The position numbers were made by a program, and so were the translations under genes. A DNA stretch of 64,000 nucleotides from Opisthorchis felineus (taxonomy: Eukaryota > Platyhelminthes > Trematoda > Opisthorchiida > Opisthorchiidae): assembly GCA_004794785.1 (NCBI GenBank), contig SJOL01005988.1:110760-174759 (forward strand). The letters are read 5' to 3'. The notes under the pieces were generated by a model. That model was not told where the DNA came from. It was given only the letters and a program-made list of their open reading frames with translations, and made no database searches. The first letter of the stretch is position 1; every line of letters begins with the position of its first letter. Positions 33,901 to 45,209 of this stretch are shown piece by piece.

Positions 33901-36690
33901 ACGTGGTCCATTAGCTTCTGAATTTTTCCCAATTAATGGCACCATTTTATCCGACAGCTCCCTGTACTCGCAAGGTGCTGCTGATCTCATCCCATTTCCT
34001 CCCCTTCCGGAGCCTAAATCTTCGCCAGTAACTGCCGAGCCCAAACAATCCCACCGAACGCTACCGGCACATCTTCAACGCCACCACCAGGATCTTGATA
34101 TGTAACAACGTATTCGAAAACTCGAAGGCATAGAACCAGAAAAACACGGTCCCTGCAAGGCACTGTGCTCTCAGAAAAACCGAACGACGTGGAGAAATTT
34201 TAAGCCAACCTCTCGTGTGAGCAAGAATGACTGCATTGCGCCTTGTCCAAAAATAATCCTCCGCTAGCCACACCTGCCATCAACTTCTTAGGGACATTGT
34301 GTGGCAAAGAACCAGCTGTGGAGCAATTGACCTACAAGCCGCCAATATTTCATTATATGGTCCCGAATACTCACCCAACACGGTGCAAACATCATCGAAT
34401 GGGCTGCAGGTAAAAATGATGGGGAAGACTTCTGGGACAGAATTAAAAATAACCCGTTAATTTCTACCAATCGTCTCGCTCCGGTAAAAAGATCAAGAGC
34501 TACGGTTTACCCACCATGGTGCCGAGCGATAGGAGTCAGAAATGATCAGATTCGAGCTAATAAATCCAGCGGACACACGGCAGAAGGGTCGATGTGCCGC
34601 TAAAAAACTGTGGAACGATCTTTTAGCAAAACCAGCAGTTGCACCATCGGGTAATGTGGCTCGGATGACAAACATATGTATCAAATAATTGAAAGCGGGG
34701 GAGGCTTTTTCCAGGTTCACAAAGGACAGAGAGCTGGCCCCAGATAATGTTAACGACTTGAAATAAAGCAGGGCTCATACTTGGTCTGCGTCTTGCAAAG
34801 TCACACAGTGGGGCAGAAGGTCGAATCAAATCTTTGCCTGATGGCTTCACTCCACTTGTTCTAACGGTTTCTGAAAGCATACTTAGAGGTACGTTTGCTT
34901 GTTACATGAGTGGAAACAGATTGGCGGTGCTGACGCCCAAAATTTCTCAAAAGAACGTTCATGTACGTCCAACCTTCTGTTCCATGGATAAAGTTGCAAA
35001 CTAGTTAAACAGAGGAGAGCATTCAGAAAACCATCACTTTCTCTTCAGGGCAGCTTTCGACAGAGCAAATTGACGGAGCTTTATCTTGGAGGTGAAGCGG
35101 CTGAATAGCATGTGGATTATCAGGGAGTACTGTTCCACAGGCCTTGTTACTTTGACTACCCTGCCCATCGAGTGCTTGAAAATGCCCTTTTTGTTCATGG
35201 ATGGCTTAAAAGCACTCGACAAATTTGGGGAGCCTGGGCTTGCGAACGAACTACGTTGTCCCATTTGAAAGACAACAAACTGGATACTGACATCTATTGT
35301 GGCCAAAAGCCTGATCCAAAACTGAGACGTGAACGCAGTTCTCGGTGGCCAGCTGGTTAGTGGCGCAGATAAGTCATCTCAGGAGATACTAAAGAGGTGC
35401 GAGTTCCTGGCACAAAAGATACCGCCGATAATAAGCACAGCAAGCAACATCGGTGGCTGGCCAAAGGGGTGGCTGAGCTACACAAGACAGACATGCAAGT
35501 CTTCCACTCGTAAGCCTAAAGTGGTTCTGCTCCTCTAAAGGGCTATGGTTGGACCTGACAAAAAATAGGCTTTATATCGCAAGAAGGATGTCCATCCTAG
35601 GAATACTGCGCAGCTATGTTCGGCGGGCTTTTCTTCAGCTTTAGGGGTCAAGAGCTACGGGTTGACACATTTTGGCTTGTGGTGCTTAACAACTAAGTGC
35701 GGAGGCGTCTGGGCCTCGATGTTTGCCAGGAGAATCTGGGGTCCTTCCATTTCCACGTACTATTATTACTGTTACTATTGATGTTTCCACTTGTCACGTG
35801 AAAAGTGCACTTTTTAGTAATCTTACTGCTGTCTGGCAAACCTGCGTGTTTTTCAAATGTTACTAACTTCTGTCCCACGTAATGCCTGCATGGCCAAGCA
35901 AGTAATGATTTCGGGCGTTGCATTTGGGGTTGACTCAACTAGGGGGCTGAACATGCCCTGGATAAATATGAGAACATGACTAAATGTGTGCTGTCTAATC
36001 GCACACTAGCACTCATATGTTGTTCACAATACATATAGACCATTATCTTGTTGTGGCACTCAATGATTCTCGGGCCTATCAGGCGCAGGAAACTGGACGA
36101 TATTTGGCATTGCCGATGCTTGCTGAAATATGGGTTGACGTGAAGTGAGCCTGCTTGGGCCTGAATCGACCTTGATCGATCGGCCTAGGTGATTGGTTAC
36201 TGTTGCTTTGTCCTTCACTCACATTGCTCTTTTCGTCATTGCAAATTTGGCCGGATGGAGAGAGAGACGAGATAGCGACACCTCACAGTCTGTGGCATCT
36301 CTTTATAGTAATTACGTAAACTAACTGGGGTCATTGTTTAAGGATCAGTCAGCGAAAATGTACGATGTATTCCAACTGTCTTCTTAAGAAAATTCGGTCA
36401 TAGCGAAACATCCGTTCGTACGGTTGAATTGCGTGGTTAACCTCATGTACCCATCAACTGGAAGAACATTGAGAGATATTTCATATTCCGCCGGCGGCGA
36501 AGAATCCAAGCTCGAGCTGTGCGTCGTTGCGAAACTAATACGAAAACACTTCCAAGGCAGTGGCCAGATATTACATACACAGACGGTCAGTTTCCCTTTC
36601 CACCAAAGAAACTGCGAGACTCCTGGTGACATTCTTCCGGAAAGTCTCGGGGATGAAGAACCAGCATGCTCTTCATGTGCGAAGGGCGAG
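30931..36690. other. Long gene-poor stretch with a decayed open frame
   Basis: From about 33620 to 34560 the plus strand shows protein-like composition with only a few stops (33620-33895, then LIPFPPLPEPKSSPVTAEPK near 33985-34040, and HGANIIEWAAGKNDGEDFWD near 34380-34440). I do not recognise it; it could be a transposon ORF or a dead gene. The GATCTCATCCCATTTCC run at 33983 also occurs in family X. The frames at 35086-35538 and 36384-36758 are unidentified. Confidence 0.4.
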
Positions 36691-36694
36691 AAAT

Positions 36695-36720
36695 TATGAC
36701 AAAAGTGCGCTTTTGTCATA
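36695..36720. other. Short perfect hairpin
   Basis: An 11-base stem (TATGACAAAAG / CTTTTGTCATA) with a 4-base loop (TGCG). Confidence 0.8.
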
Positions 36721-37041
36721 TGCACCCGCGGGTACATAGGCTGGCGACCTGGTTCCACGTTCGAGAACTCTCAGCTATATTGCCCACTGCCTTTAGCTTT
36801 ACGTATTAATGCTCGAGCATCACGACAACTAGGTAAATTATCCTATTTAGGGTCATGAGATCTCTCTCACCCGGGTACCGATTAGCTCTTTCATCAGACA
36901 GGCAACGACAAGTCTATGACATTAGTGCGAACTTAAAACAAACAAACAGTACCAACGGTATCCTGCTTTTTTTACAGACCAGTGCATTTTTCTGCTCTTA
37001 TCAGTGTGAAATTAATCAGTACAAAGTTACCTGGATTTCGG

Positions 37042-37067
37042 TGAGTAGAACTTATAAGTTCTACTCA
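37042..37067. other. 26-bp perfect palindrome
   Basis: TGAGTAGAACTTA is followed directly by its reverse complement, with no spacer. Confidence 0.9.
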
Positions 37068-38694
37068 TCAACTATGATTGATGTAAGTAAAGAAGCGCAA
37101 CCAGATACACCTACAAAATAAGCCATATAGAGGGAGTTTCGCCGTTCGAAATCCGAATCAGTCCAGCTCACAGATCGTACGTCGATGTACAGTAGTTCCA
37201 GATGCTGCAGCTTCGTTCACCGAAGATAGAGTTCTACCTAGGGGGTGAGATACATGCGTTGGAAGTTATGGTCCAATCAGTTCATTGACCACGAATGATT
37301 CTGCTTGTCCGGTGTCGTAGGGATCGAGAGCTACGGATTGGAGGCGATGGCTTTGATAGAAGACCGCTATTTGCTGCGTGACAACCATGTGTCAGGGTCA
37401 CTAAACATTCGTTTGCCTCGTCCCGCGGTCCCCACTCGAGATGATGGCATTTACCAACACAACTCAGTTGACTGATAAGGGATCTCATGCTTCGTTACCA
37501 GCTGATAGGCTGGCTGCCCCTGGGTGGTCTGAGGTATGAGGGCTCTACGGGGCAAACGGTCCTATGACATACGAAGAACGTGGTCTAACCAGCGGAAACT
37601 GTGGAGTGCGACAAGCTCGTCTCCCGAGGGCAAATGAACTTTTCTCAAAAACAGTCTGGCGTACTTCAGCATTACTGATCTGATGCTTCTACCAGACTCG
37701 TGCAGTGCTTCAGAGGCACCTATGGTCAGACAGACAAAGCGACCACGTCTGTGATCTATACAGTAGGACAGATCGGACTGTGGCATTGTACGCTTTACCC
37801 TTGGCAGTAAAGCTGATGTCACGTCTTTGACACAAGTGTTCGGGGTTGGCAAATTCTACCCTGGCCTTCAAAATTCTGGAAGTGATTCCGTCTTTCGCCA
37901 GACTGTCGGGTCATATGCAGCTACTCAGAGAGGTGAACTTATCCACCACATCGGTTGTTTCACCTGCGAGTTGGAGGTTCAGGTTTGATCCTACCCAATC
38001 TTTCGGCAGCACTTCTCACTTTACAGGTGCGAAGAGCATACCGATTTGCGTAGCAGAATTATTTGGGACAGTTAAGATAGTATGCATTTCTAGAGGGTCT
38101 GACCCAAGAAGAACAATATCGCCAGCGTACTCAATGTCGGTATTTCGATCCCGGATGTGTTAGAAGCGCGTAAGGAGAATTCAAGCAGCACACCAATTAC
38201 GCAGTTGAAGAGAAAGGTCAACAGAGGATATCCTTGCCTCAAACCACTGGATGTGCTTAACTTTGGAGACAATTTGCCGGAGACACATACGCGCCCAAGG
38301 AAGGAGACACAGAGAGCATTTATAAGAGACAAGAATTAAGAAGGGAAACCCTTCACCGCAAGACACTGTCACAGTCTCTGACGTTCCGCGGAGTAAAAAG
38401 CAAATTTGAAATCGAGAAATGCGGCTATTGTTAGTCGTCGGAAAGAGTAACGTGGTCCCAGTAATTTTTACGAAGCGAAGATGTGATCGATGCCACTGCC
38501 ATAGTCCAAGGCGACGTCTCTGTGAATGGATTGAGGCTCCATCTTTTTCTGAGATCAATTCACTGACAACAACCCTCGGACAAGTTAGTCGCACTATCTG
38601 GAGCAGGATGGGTTTGTTCTCTGTTGCTAAAGCCTCCATTTTCCGTTTTTTTCGATCCACTAGCGTGTCTATCAATCCTAAGGTTCCATGTTAT

Positions 38695-38880
38695 TGGCCG
38701 TTTGATGGCTCAGTGATTAGAATGCGGATTTACTGATCGGAAGATTCGTGGTTCGAACCCGACCTATGCCTCTCGACTTCCCCTGTCTAGGCTTGGGCAA
38801 CCTGGCAGTATCCGGGCCCTCGTGCTTCTTTCGGGTGGTATGGTGGCTAGATGCCGAATGCCTGTTACAGCTGAACGACT
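38695..38880 (+). mobile_element. tRNA-derived SINE (copy 1)
   Basis: A-box-like TGGCTCAGTGAT (38706-38717) and a perfect B box GGTTCGAACCC (38750-38760) form an internal RNA polymerase III promoter with tRNA-like spacing. It is followed by a tRNA-unrelated body (CTGTCTAGGCTTGGGCAACC) shared at about 85 percent with 47455-47640 on the other strand. It interrupts RTE-C. The insert may extend to about 39090, because RTE coding resumes only there, but copy 2 does not contain the extra part. Confidence 0.85.
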
Positions 38881-39214
38881 TTCGTCTGCACGCGCCGTCA
38901 CAGTCGTTTGTTGCTGGTTAAATTTCCTGGCTTCACTCGAGGCCGCCGATTGCGACGGTGTGTTCATCGGGATGTGCGAGCGTCCTCGGGTGAACGGTTT
39001 CAAGGACTGTGATCATGGCATCTCATCTTCACCCATTCATCACCCAAATTACCATTGTTCCCGCCGAGTTCTGGGATCTCTTCAGCCAACTTAACTACAT
39101 GATGTTGAACCACAGAGACGCTTTGCAGGTAGTGAACTAAATGACTGCATCACCCGCCGCGTTCCAGAGGGAAAGCGAATAGATAAACGTCCACGTGCAA
39201 TCCCATGATCGGAG

Positions 39215-39631
39215 TCATTTGGTATACTCCCAAACGACCGACAATCGTGTATCAAAGCTCTCCACCGGTAGCTGGATCGTCTGAGTCCAAGACTGGTTTG
39301 CAGTTGGTGGCTTCCAAGACACTGTGCCAACACTTGTGCTAAAAGTTTGTGCTGGATAGGAATAAGTGATGTTCAGTGCATAATTGAACAATTCGTTTCC
39401 CATTATCTGTGCGGTGAGCGTCAACCCCGGGTCGGCCACAAAGATGGGCTTCATCAGGCCACCCTGGGCATTCATCTCAACTGTGAGAATCACAATATTT
39501 GTACTTCTCGCTGACCGGATTAACCGTGACAAATCCCGATCAAAGCTATCAGTTTTAGCCTCAGAGCTACCGTCTGTCGGAACATATGCTGACACAACAA
39601 ACAAACACCGTTTCTTGATTGAATCAGTCAA
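39215..39631 (-). pseudogene. RTE-C endonuclease domain
   Basis: A 138-residue frame: CLFVVSAYVPTDGSSEAK, DRDLSRLIRSARSTNIVIL, then WKPPTANQSWTQTIQLP, the standard RTE apurinic-like endonuclease. The expected GDxNAQVG motif reads VEMNAQGG, so a metal-binding Asp is lost. The N-terminal third lies in other frames up to 39835. Confidence 0.82.
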
Positions 39632-39839
39632 CCTAACAGCGCTTAGACGACTGTTTACTGGAATCCAGTCCAGTAAAGCGCATTCAGCCCTCGGGCTAAG
39701 CAGAACTTTTGCGCCGTAGATACCATTCGATCAGGATCACCAGGGCCCAAAAAAGTTAAATGGCATAAATCTAGGTTTGCCCCGAACGATTCAAGATGTG
39801 TAGTAGAAGTGAGGTCTTGTTTTGGAGACACAATGTATG

Positions 39840-40495
39840 TCGATCAAAAGAGAAAACAAGGCCTTTCACCTTTTCTCTCCAATTTCGTCATTGACGCGAT
39901 TATGGAAGACCCACTACCGACCCCTGATATTTGTGGGATCGAAATGCTCCCGGGGCATTCGCTCACAGATATCGAGTACGCAGATGATACAGCTCTTCTT
40001 GGATGCCGTCGTAATGCAAAATGTTAAATAATCTAAATAAGTCTGCTCCACCATAGGTTGTGCTGGCTTGGTCACGTGCTCCGTATGCCAGTTGGCCGAT
40101 TTCCTTAAAGAGTCTTTTCGCACAACCACATGAAGGATGGAAACAAGCCAGGGGACGTCAATGACTTTGCAACGAAGTATGAAAGCCATTACTAGCAAGC
40201 TCAGTTGCGGTGGTCATTGTCGTCTCCCTGGATGGGGACGCCGAGACGGAACATATCAATGGGTAGAGACATTGTCAGACCCGCCCTCGATGACGCCCGT
40301 GCATCTTCAATGCAAAGCTCCCCTCCCGACCTCCCCAGTGAAGAGTCCACTGATACAACTGTACGCATCAACCACATCAGCTATTGCCTCCATTGTGTAG
40401 CTATCTAGCCCAACTCCCCAAGTCACCGGTGAACGAAATCACTACGGCTGGAACCACTGTACGCGGTTTTTACAGCTGATGATGATGAGCTCTGA
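39840..40495 (+). mobile_element. RTE-like LINE fragment (RTE-D)
   Basis: Starts inside RT (RKQGLSPFLSNFVIDAIMED) and keeps an intact YADD box in DIEYADDTALLG (39970-40000). It then jumps to the C-terminal domain (RLCWLGHVLRMPVGRFP), showing an internal deletion of the connecting part. It ends in GCTGGAACCACTG...CAGCTGATGATGATGA, an RTE 3' end with a GAT microsatellite. It abuts RTE-C head-to-head at about 39838. Confidence 0.8.
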
Positions 40496-40499
40496 GCAG

Positions 40500-41412
40500 G
40501 AGCTAAATGTCACTCAATCTGATACAGGACAGACGTTGAAAGCCGCAATATGGAACAGATCCTTTGAATAAGGGTATGTTATTTCTTTTACTGGGCAGAA
40601 GCTTAGATACAGATCAACGGTTAGCTGATTGACAACTAAATTGTCAGAAAGACTTGGGTGAGGCAAATATGGGGAGGAGCCAGTGAACGAACACCTGCAA
40701 GGACCAATCATAATTGCCGGTTACCCAGGCCGCGGAAAGGGATTTGGTTGAGATACCTCACCTTGAGCCTTTGATTCAAAAGTCTGACCCACAAGGCAGT
40801 GGCAGGATGTAGGGTGTTTTTCGGGTACCCTTACCGTACCCTCTGGCTCAAAAGCCTGAACCGAGACACAGCGGTTGTTTGGGTTTCCTTGGGGGACCCT
40901 TCCTAGAGCTAGGGACTTAATAGTCTGACCCACTTGGCCGCAGGGAGCTGGCCTGACACGAGAGCGCAGGGCGTAAGGCAGTACCGTTTGACTCCTAATA
41001 TGCTGCGCACAGCAGGTAACTCCTGAGTGCTACGTGACTCTGGTTCTAAAAGTATTTCGACCGTATTGGACAATGCGCCGGTGGTCACCGTCAACCGTTG
41101 GGCGGTCGGAGTGTGCGGTTTTGGGGGCTAGCCTTTTCTAACCCAGCAGCATCGCAGCAGCATCGCTGGACACGCCGGTCGCCTGGAGGAGACGCCTTAC
41201 TACTTTCACACCCATCGCAGAGGATAGTGCGACTTTACCCCCAGACAATCTCATAACACTATTTCTCACATTCCATGGACTAGCAGTTTTTCGTTGGGCT
41301 GCTCCCGGTTGGCTTTGGCATGGTTGGGCCTTTTGGAACTGTGTTCCAGCCAGTACAGCCCGCAGTATCATTGCAGCACAGAAGTCCGACCACCACGACG
41401 AGGTCGGGAACA
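40500..41412 (-). mobile_element. RTE-A 5' leader, second copy (RTE-A2)
   Basis: Aligns over its whole length (roughly 80-85 percent by eye) with the reverse complement of 50695-51600. It holds three imperfect 70-bp tandem units (translated GQTIKSL / VQAFEPEG / GQTFESK in 40933-40721) and the start of the endonuclease (AAFNV), where it is cut off. Truncation of the 3' side is not expected of a normal LINE insertion and implies a later deletion or rearrangement. Confidence 0.78.
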
Positions 41413-42163
41413 GGCTGCGTGGAGCACATGTCCACACTCCGTCAATTGTGGCGGCAGCGACGCACGTTTAGGTGCTCCTTGTATTCAAGAGTGCGCTCGA
41501 TTTTGTCGGCCGGTTAGTTCGTAATGAGCTTGCGCAACAGGGTATGTTCCAGAAGTTCCTGAATACCATGCGCTGTTTGTATTGACATTCTTGTGTGTTG
41601 AAAGCTGTCCAACAAGTATTGATGTCCCACAAGGATGTTCAGTCTCTCTACTTTTGTCCCATTCCGTCATTGATAAGGCACTTGGGCCAACTCAAAGGTC
41701 TCCAAAACCCCGAAGTTCAGATCTCTCCCAGCGGCAACCTTGTCGACCTGTAATATGTCGACGGTATTGTCCTCATGTTTGAAGAAGGGCAAGAGGCGCA
41801 AGCAACACCGAAAAGGCTAACTGAGGTCACTCGGTCTTTTGGAATTTGCTTCACACCCACAAAGTCTCAATTCACGCTGCAGGGCGACAGTCTTTGCATA
41901 TGCCCCTAAGAATTTCAGGAGTGACACTGGAAGTTGTGGAGTGCTATACCTATCTCGGAAGTTGGATTACCTCTGACGGTAGTGAAACAGACAAACTCAA
42001 CGCACGAACCTCAAAGACCAGAATTGCTTTTGTCTATTTTTGTCACTTATAGCATCACTGGGTCTCAAAGGACGCGTATGTCCGACTGCAGTGCGGGTTT
42101 TATTGTCGTACAGGTGTGAGACTTGTCCATTTCAGAGGATGTGAGACATCTCCAGATTGGGCG
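41413..42163 (+). mobile_element. RTE-like LINE fragment (RTE-E)
   Basis: Encodes scrambled RT motifs: GTGCVEHMSTLRQLWRQRRTF, RNELAQQGMFQKFL, DVPQGCSVSLL, a decayed catalytic box (YVDGIVLMFEE) and FGICFTPTK. It ends in a CETCP...DVRHLQI-like run of the C-terminal domain. Both ends are abrupt; the right end meets the Gypsy-3 LTR. Confidence 0.7.
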
Positions 42164-42189
42164 CGGAACAAAGATGAAATTTGAGACGA

Positions 42190-42273
42190 GTAACGGAAGT
42201 ACATGAACTGGAATGGCAGAGTAGATATCGGTGAACGTGAAGGAATATGAGTGCAACAGTTAAATTACTACAG
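42190..42273 (-). repeat. Gypsy-3 3' LTR remnant
   Basis: Shares GTAACGGAAGTACATG and the terminal AAATTACTACA with 56945-57024. On the minus strand it starts TGTAGTAATTT. The distal part (toward 42165) is lost or too diverged. Confidence 0.65.
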
Positions 42274-42318
42274 GCGTGGCATTATCCGCTGCAAGATTTA
42301 TACGTAGGTTTAATTTTG

Positions 42319-42488
42319 TGTTCGACGAGGGATGCAGTGCAGCGACAATCAGAATAAGAATGGAAAAGACTGAGGGCCCGGAAGCTAGGCTTTATTCATC
42401 CAAAACTTTGACACTGAGAGCTGAAACGAAAAGAAGTGTTTTGGCAGTGAATGATGAAACGTTTGAAGAACAGAGCAACTATACAACA
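42319..42488 (-). repeat. Gypsy-2 3' LTR
   Basis: 170 bp; over the first 140 bp it is about 90 percent identical to 45965-46156, after which the two differ by indels. Minus strand TGTTGTATAG...CGTCGAACA. Confidence 0.85.
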
Positions 42489-42559
42489 TTCACCTCCCGC
42501 AGAGATAAATGCTCAAAGGACTTCGTTTTATAGTTGAATAATGTCAGATCTCTCTGTTA

Positions 42560-43836
42560 CGCAAGACGTACGGTCGTGTCCGCTGTTGTTTTACAAACAA
42601 CGGGTGTTCAGAAGAATTCGATATTTCAGTTTCTGAAGCAGAGTCAGATAGTTCCGGTTTAATAAACGAATCAGTATTGGGCTGCGATTGCTGCTGTTCG
42701 GATGCTGGAGTACTCCAAAATCTGCGAAAGCGCCATGTGACGTAGGGAGACCGTTTCTTCCATGCCGTTAGGGTGTCTGACATAGACGTACTCAGGGTTA
42801 CACTTCAGGAGCTCAACCTCTTCGGCTACGTGATCATACTTCGAAGATCATCTAGCTCGCCGCATCAGAACTGGTCCTGGCGAAAGCAACCCCTGCGGCA
42901 ACGATGTACTGACTGCAGATTTTCGATTGTGATGAAACATCCGCTCGTGTGGAGTGGCATTGGTGGCGGTGCACAACAAAGAACGAATAGAATGGAGCGC
43001 ATCTTGTAAAACGGTTTCCCAATGACTGATTTGAAGACCTTTTGATCGTAGTGAGAGCGTAATGACTTTCCACAAAGTTCCATTTAATCGTTCTACATGA
43101 CCGTTCCCCCTTTGGTTATATCGAGTGGTCCGACTGGTGGCAACGCCTTTTTCATGAAGAAATCGCCTAATCTCATCCGAAATGAATGATGAGCCGCGAT
43201 CCGAGTGCACGAAACTGGGCAGGCTGGTCCCTTGAAGTCAATTTTTAAACGTTCAAACGTTTGTGTGGCTTTAATCAGTGTACCACCAGATGGCTTGAAA
43301 AAACGTGATTTTAATTCCGCACACACAAGACACTGCTTACTGACAATTCGGATGTCTTCTAGGGAGAATGGGAGATTCTTGGCACGAACGAAATGAATCG
43401 TGCATGTTGCTCCAGAATGGTACCGAGTTGCATGTAAGCGTTTTAGATCCAGATGAAATGAAGTGTTCGCACAGACACTCCGAGAGAGCGTGTCAGCAGC
43501 TTTGTTTTCTATGCGTGGTCTGTAGGTTACGTCAAAAGAAAACGGCGGTAACTCCATCCGCCATCGTTGGATTTTGTCATTTTCTATTTTTTCTTTTTGT
43601 TGTGTTGAATACATGAACGCAACGGACCGCTGATCGGTTACAATCTTGAAATGGGTCCGGAGTAGGTAATGCCTCCATTTGCGCACTGTTTCGACAATTG
43701 CGCACGCTTCTTTCTCAATAGCAGAATGATGCTTTTCGCTGAGAGACGGTGTACGTGAGAAGAATGCGATCGGTCTGCCATCTTGATTGAGTGTAGAGGA
43801 AATCGCAACATCAGACGCATCATTTTCGAGTATCAA
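42560..43836 (-). pseudogene. Gypsy-2 RNase H and integrase
   Basis: Frame 43836-43093 holds RNase H (NDASDVAISSTLNQDG, RPIAFFSRTPSLSEKHHSAIEKEA, RPRIENKAADTLSR), then the integrase HHCC domain (YHSGATCTIHF, QCLVCAELK) and the first catalytic Asp (LKIDFKGP). About 50 residues are missing before the second frame (43210-42848), which has the second Asp (HSDRGSSF) and the Glu (GHVERLNGT), then a GPVL motif. The C-terminal tail continues to about 42720 (VYVRHPNG). All three catalytic acids survive, but the deletion removes part of the core. Confidence 0.86.
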
Positions 43837-44231
43837 AGGTATTCATAGTGACCATATCCAAAGTGACCACGGATGCATCCACCAACTCTTTTTTGAGACT
43901 TTCAAACGCTTTCACAACACATTCAGGGACAGGAAAGGTTGTGTTGTGAGTGATTGGGTAGATTTTATCAGAGAAACGCCTTATCCAACGAGAATAGCAC
44001 GCGAACAAGCCAACCACTCATTGTTGAAACTTCATGTCCTTCGGAACGGGCAGTTCTTGCAAGACCTTGAAACGTTCAGGGTCTGGTTTGATGATACCTT
44101 CAGTAATTTCGTAGCCAAAGAGTCTGAGCTTAGTGGTGGAAATTGTGCTTTTATCGTGATTTAATGGAAGGCCACACTTTTGTGCTACGGCGAGAAAACG
44201 CTGGAGGTTTCGATCATGTTCTTGATTCTTT

Positions 44232-44600
44232 TCACGATGGGTGTGACGTTATGGTGACGTTATCCACATATGCATATGTCCCGCTAAATTTTTCCTCGCG
44301 CATTATGTCATCCATTACCCTTTGAAAACACGCTCGTCCATTAGTTACTCCGAAAGGTATTCGACGAAACTGATAAGGGTTGTTGCAAGCCTCAAAAGCC
44401 GTGTAACTTCTGTCACTTTCCTTAATGGGTATTTGATTATACGCACTTTCAAGATCAAGCGTGCTGAAAATACAATATTGAGCTATTTTACTACTCATAT
44501 CTTCAAGTCTGGGGGGCGGATAAGCGTCTAGTTGCGTAAATCGGTTTATAGTTTGACTATTGTCAACCACTATCCGTTTCTTCTGTCACTCATTTGTCGT
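44232..44600 (-). pseudogene. Gypsy-2 reverse transcriptase, catalytic part
   Basis: Motifs in order: VDNSQTINRFTQLDAYPPP, CIFSTLDLESAYNQIPI, FRRIPFGVTNG and the catalytic box YVDN (AYVDNVTI). The last Asp of YVDD is Asn here; Gypsy-3 also reads VDN, so this may be normal for the group. The thumb and connection (44230-43840) are in other frames with stops. Confidence 0.85.
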
Positions 44601-44732
44601 GACGAGCACTTGCGCTCTCTGTAGGGAATTTGAGGTTTCAATGATTTGTTGATCGAGTAAACGCTTTACTTCAGAAGCAACGAAGGCCTGGTCGTCTGCA
44701 GAATGTCGTCTGGACTTTATGGCAATGGGCTT

Positions 44733-45100
44733 TCACCTTGGATCAAGATGCGCAAACAAAGTGAGAAGTTCGATTTTGGCAGCGGTTAGATCACAGAACG
44801 AGGAAGAAGGTTTATCACCGTTGAATGTGATTTTCAGGGATTTGTGAAGCTTAAGAAAATCATGTCCTATTAGAATATCCGCACAAAGATCACGTAATAC
44901 TAAAAACTTGGAAGAGGGGTGCTTGGTTTGTTTATGTTGCAATGTTAAAAAACAATGTCCACGAGTAAAGCTTTTGTGCTGGGTGGATGCCAAAGTGATC
45001 TCAGATGACGATGGTAGTACAGGTCACTTGTTACTACATTTTCCGAAAATGAAACTTTCTGAACTACCAGTATCAACAAGAGCTCGAAGTGGGACGCCAT
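44733..45100 (-). pseudogene. Gypsy-2 aspartic protease
   Basis: The active site LVDTGSSESF lies at about 45050-45077 and the C-terminal strand DILIGHDFLKLH in the next open frame (44993-44733). These are the two conserved ends of a gypsy retropepsin. A stop separates them. Confidence 0.82.
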
Positions 45101-45209
45101 TGGCTTTCACATCGGTGACTGCTTCTCTGAGGCACTCGGGAGCCGCTGCAGTGACGCAAGATAGTGCACTTGAAACAGATGAGCTGTTCCTCGGACCAGT
45201 AGTAGATCT

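Larger units (their letters stand above)
37282..39835 (-). mobile_element. RTE-like LINE, near full length, split by a SINE (RTE-C)
   Basis: Reading right to left: endonuclease (39835-39130), SINE insertion, RT (38675-37980), C-terminal domain (37852-37560) and the terminal GWGPRDEANECLVTLT motif (37488-37400). The order and motifs are those of RTE-clade LINEs. The endonuclease catalytic Glu reads Lys (VSKTR), and the RT box reads YAGD (38118-38129). Many frameshifts. Its RT portion matches the inverted copy at 13280-13785. Confidence 0.85.

Noticed and set aside
38704..38762. Possible tRNA gene
   Set aside because: A and B boxes are present, but there is no complete cloverleaf or acceptor stem, and the same unit with a shared non-tRNA body recurs at 47.5 kb, so it is a SINE.
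38764..39003. 79-residue minus-strand protein ending in CPSLDRGSREA
   Set aside because: Antisense translation of the SINE and its flank, a well-known source of spurious gene models.
40480..40500. Hammerhead ribozyme suggested by CTGATGA near 40480 and 54590
   Set aside because: These are the GAT-rich 3' tails of RTE elements; no matching GAAA core and stems are seen.
42115..42189. Extension of the Gypsy-3 3' LTR leftwards to TGTGAG at 42115
   Set aside because: The segment reads as RTE C-terminal coding (CETCP, DVRHLQI) continuous with RTE-E, so it is not LTR.
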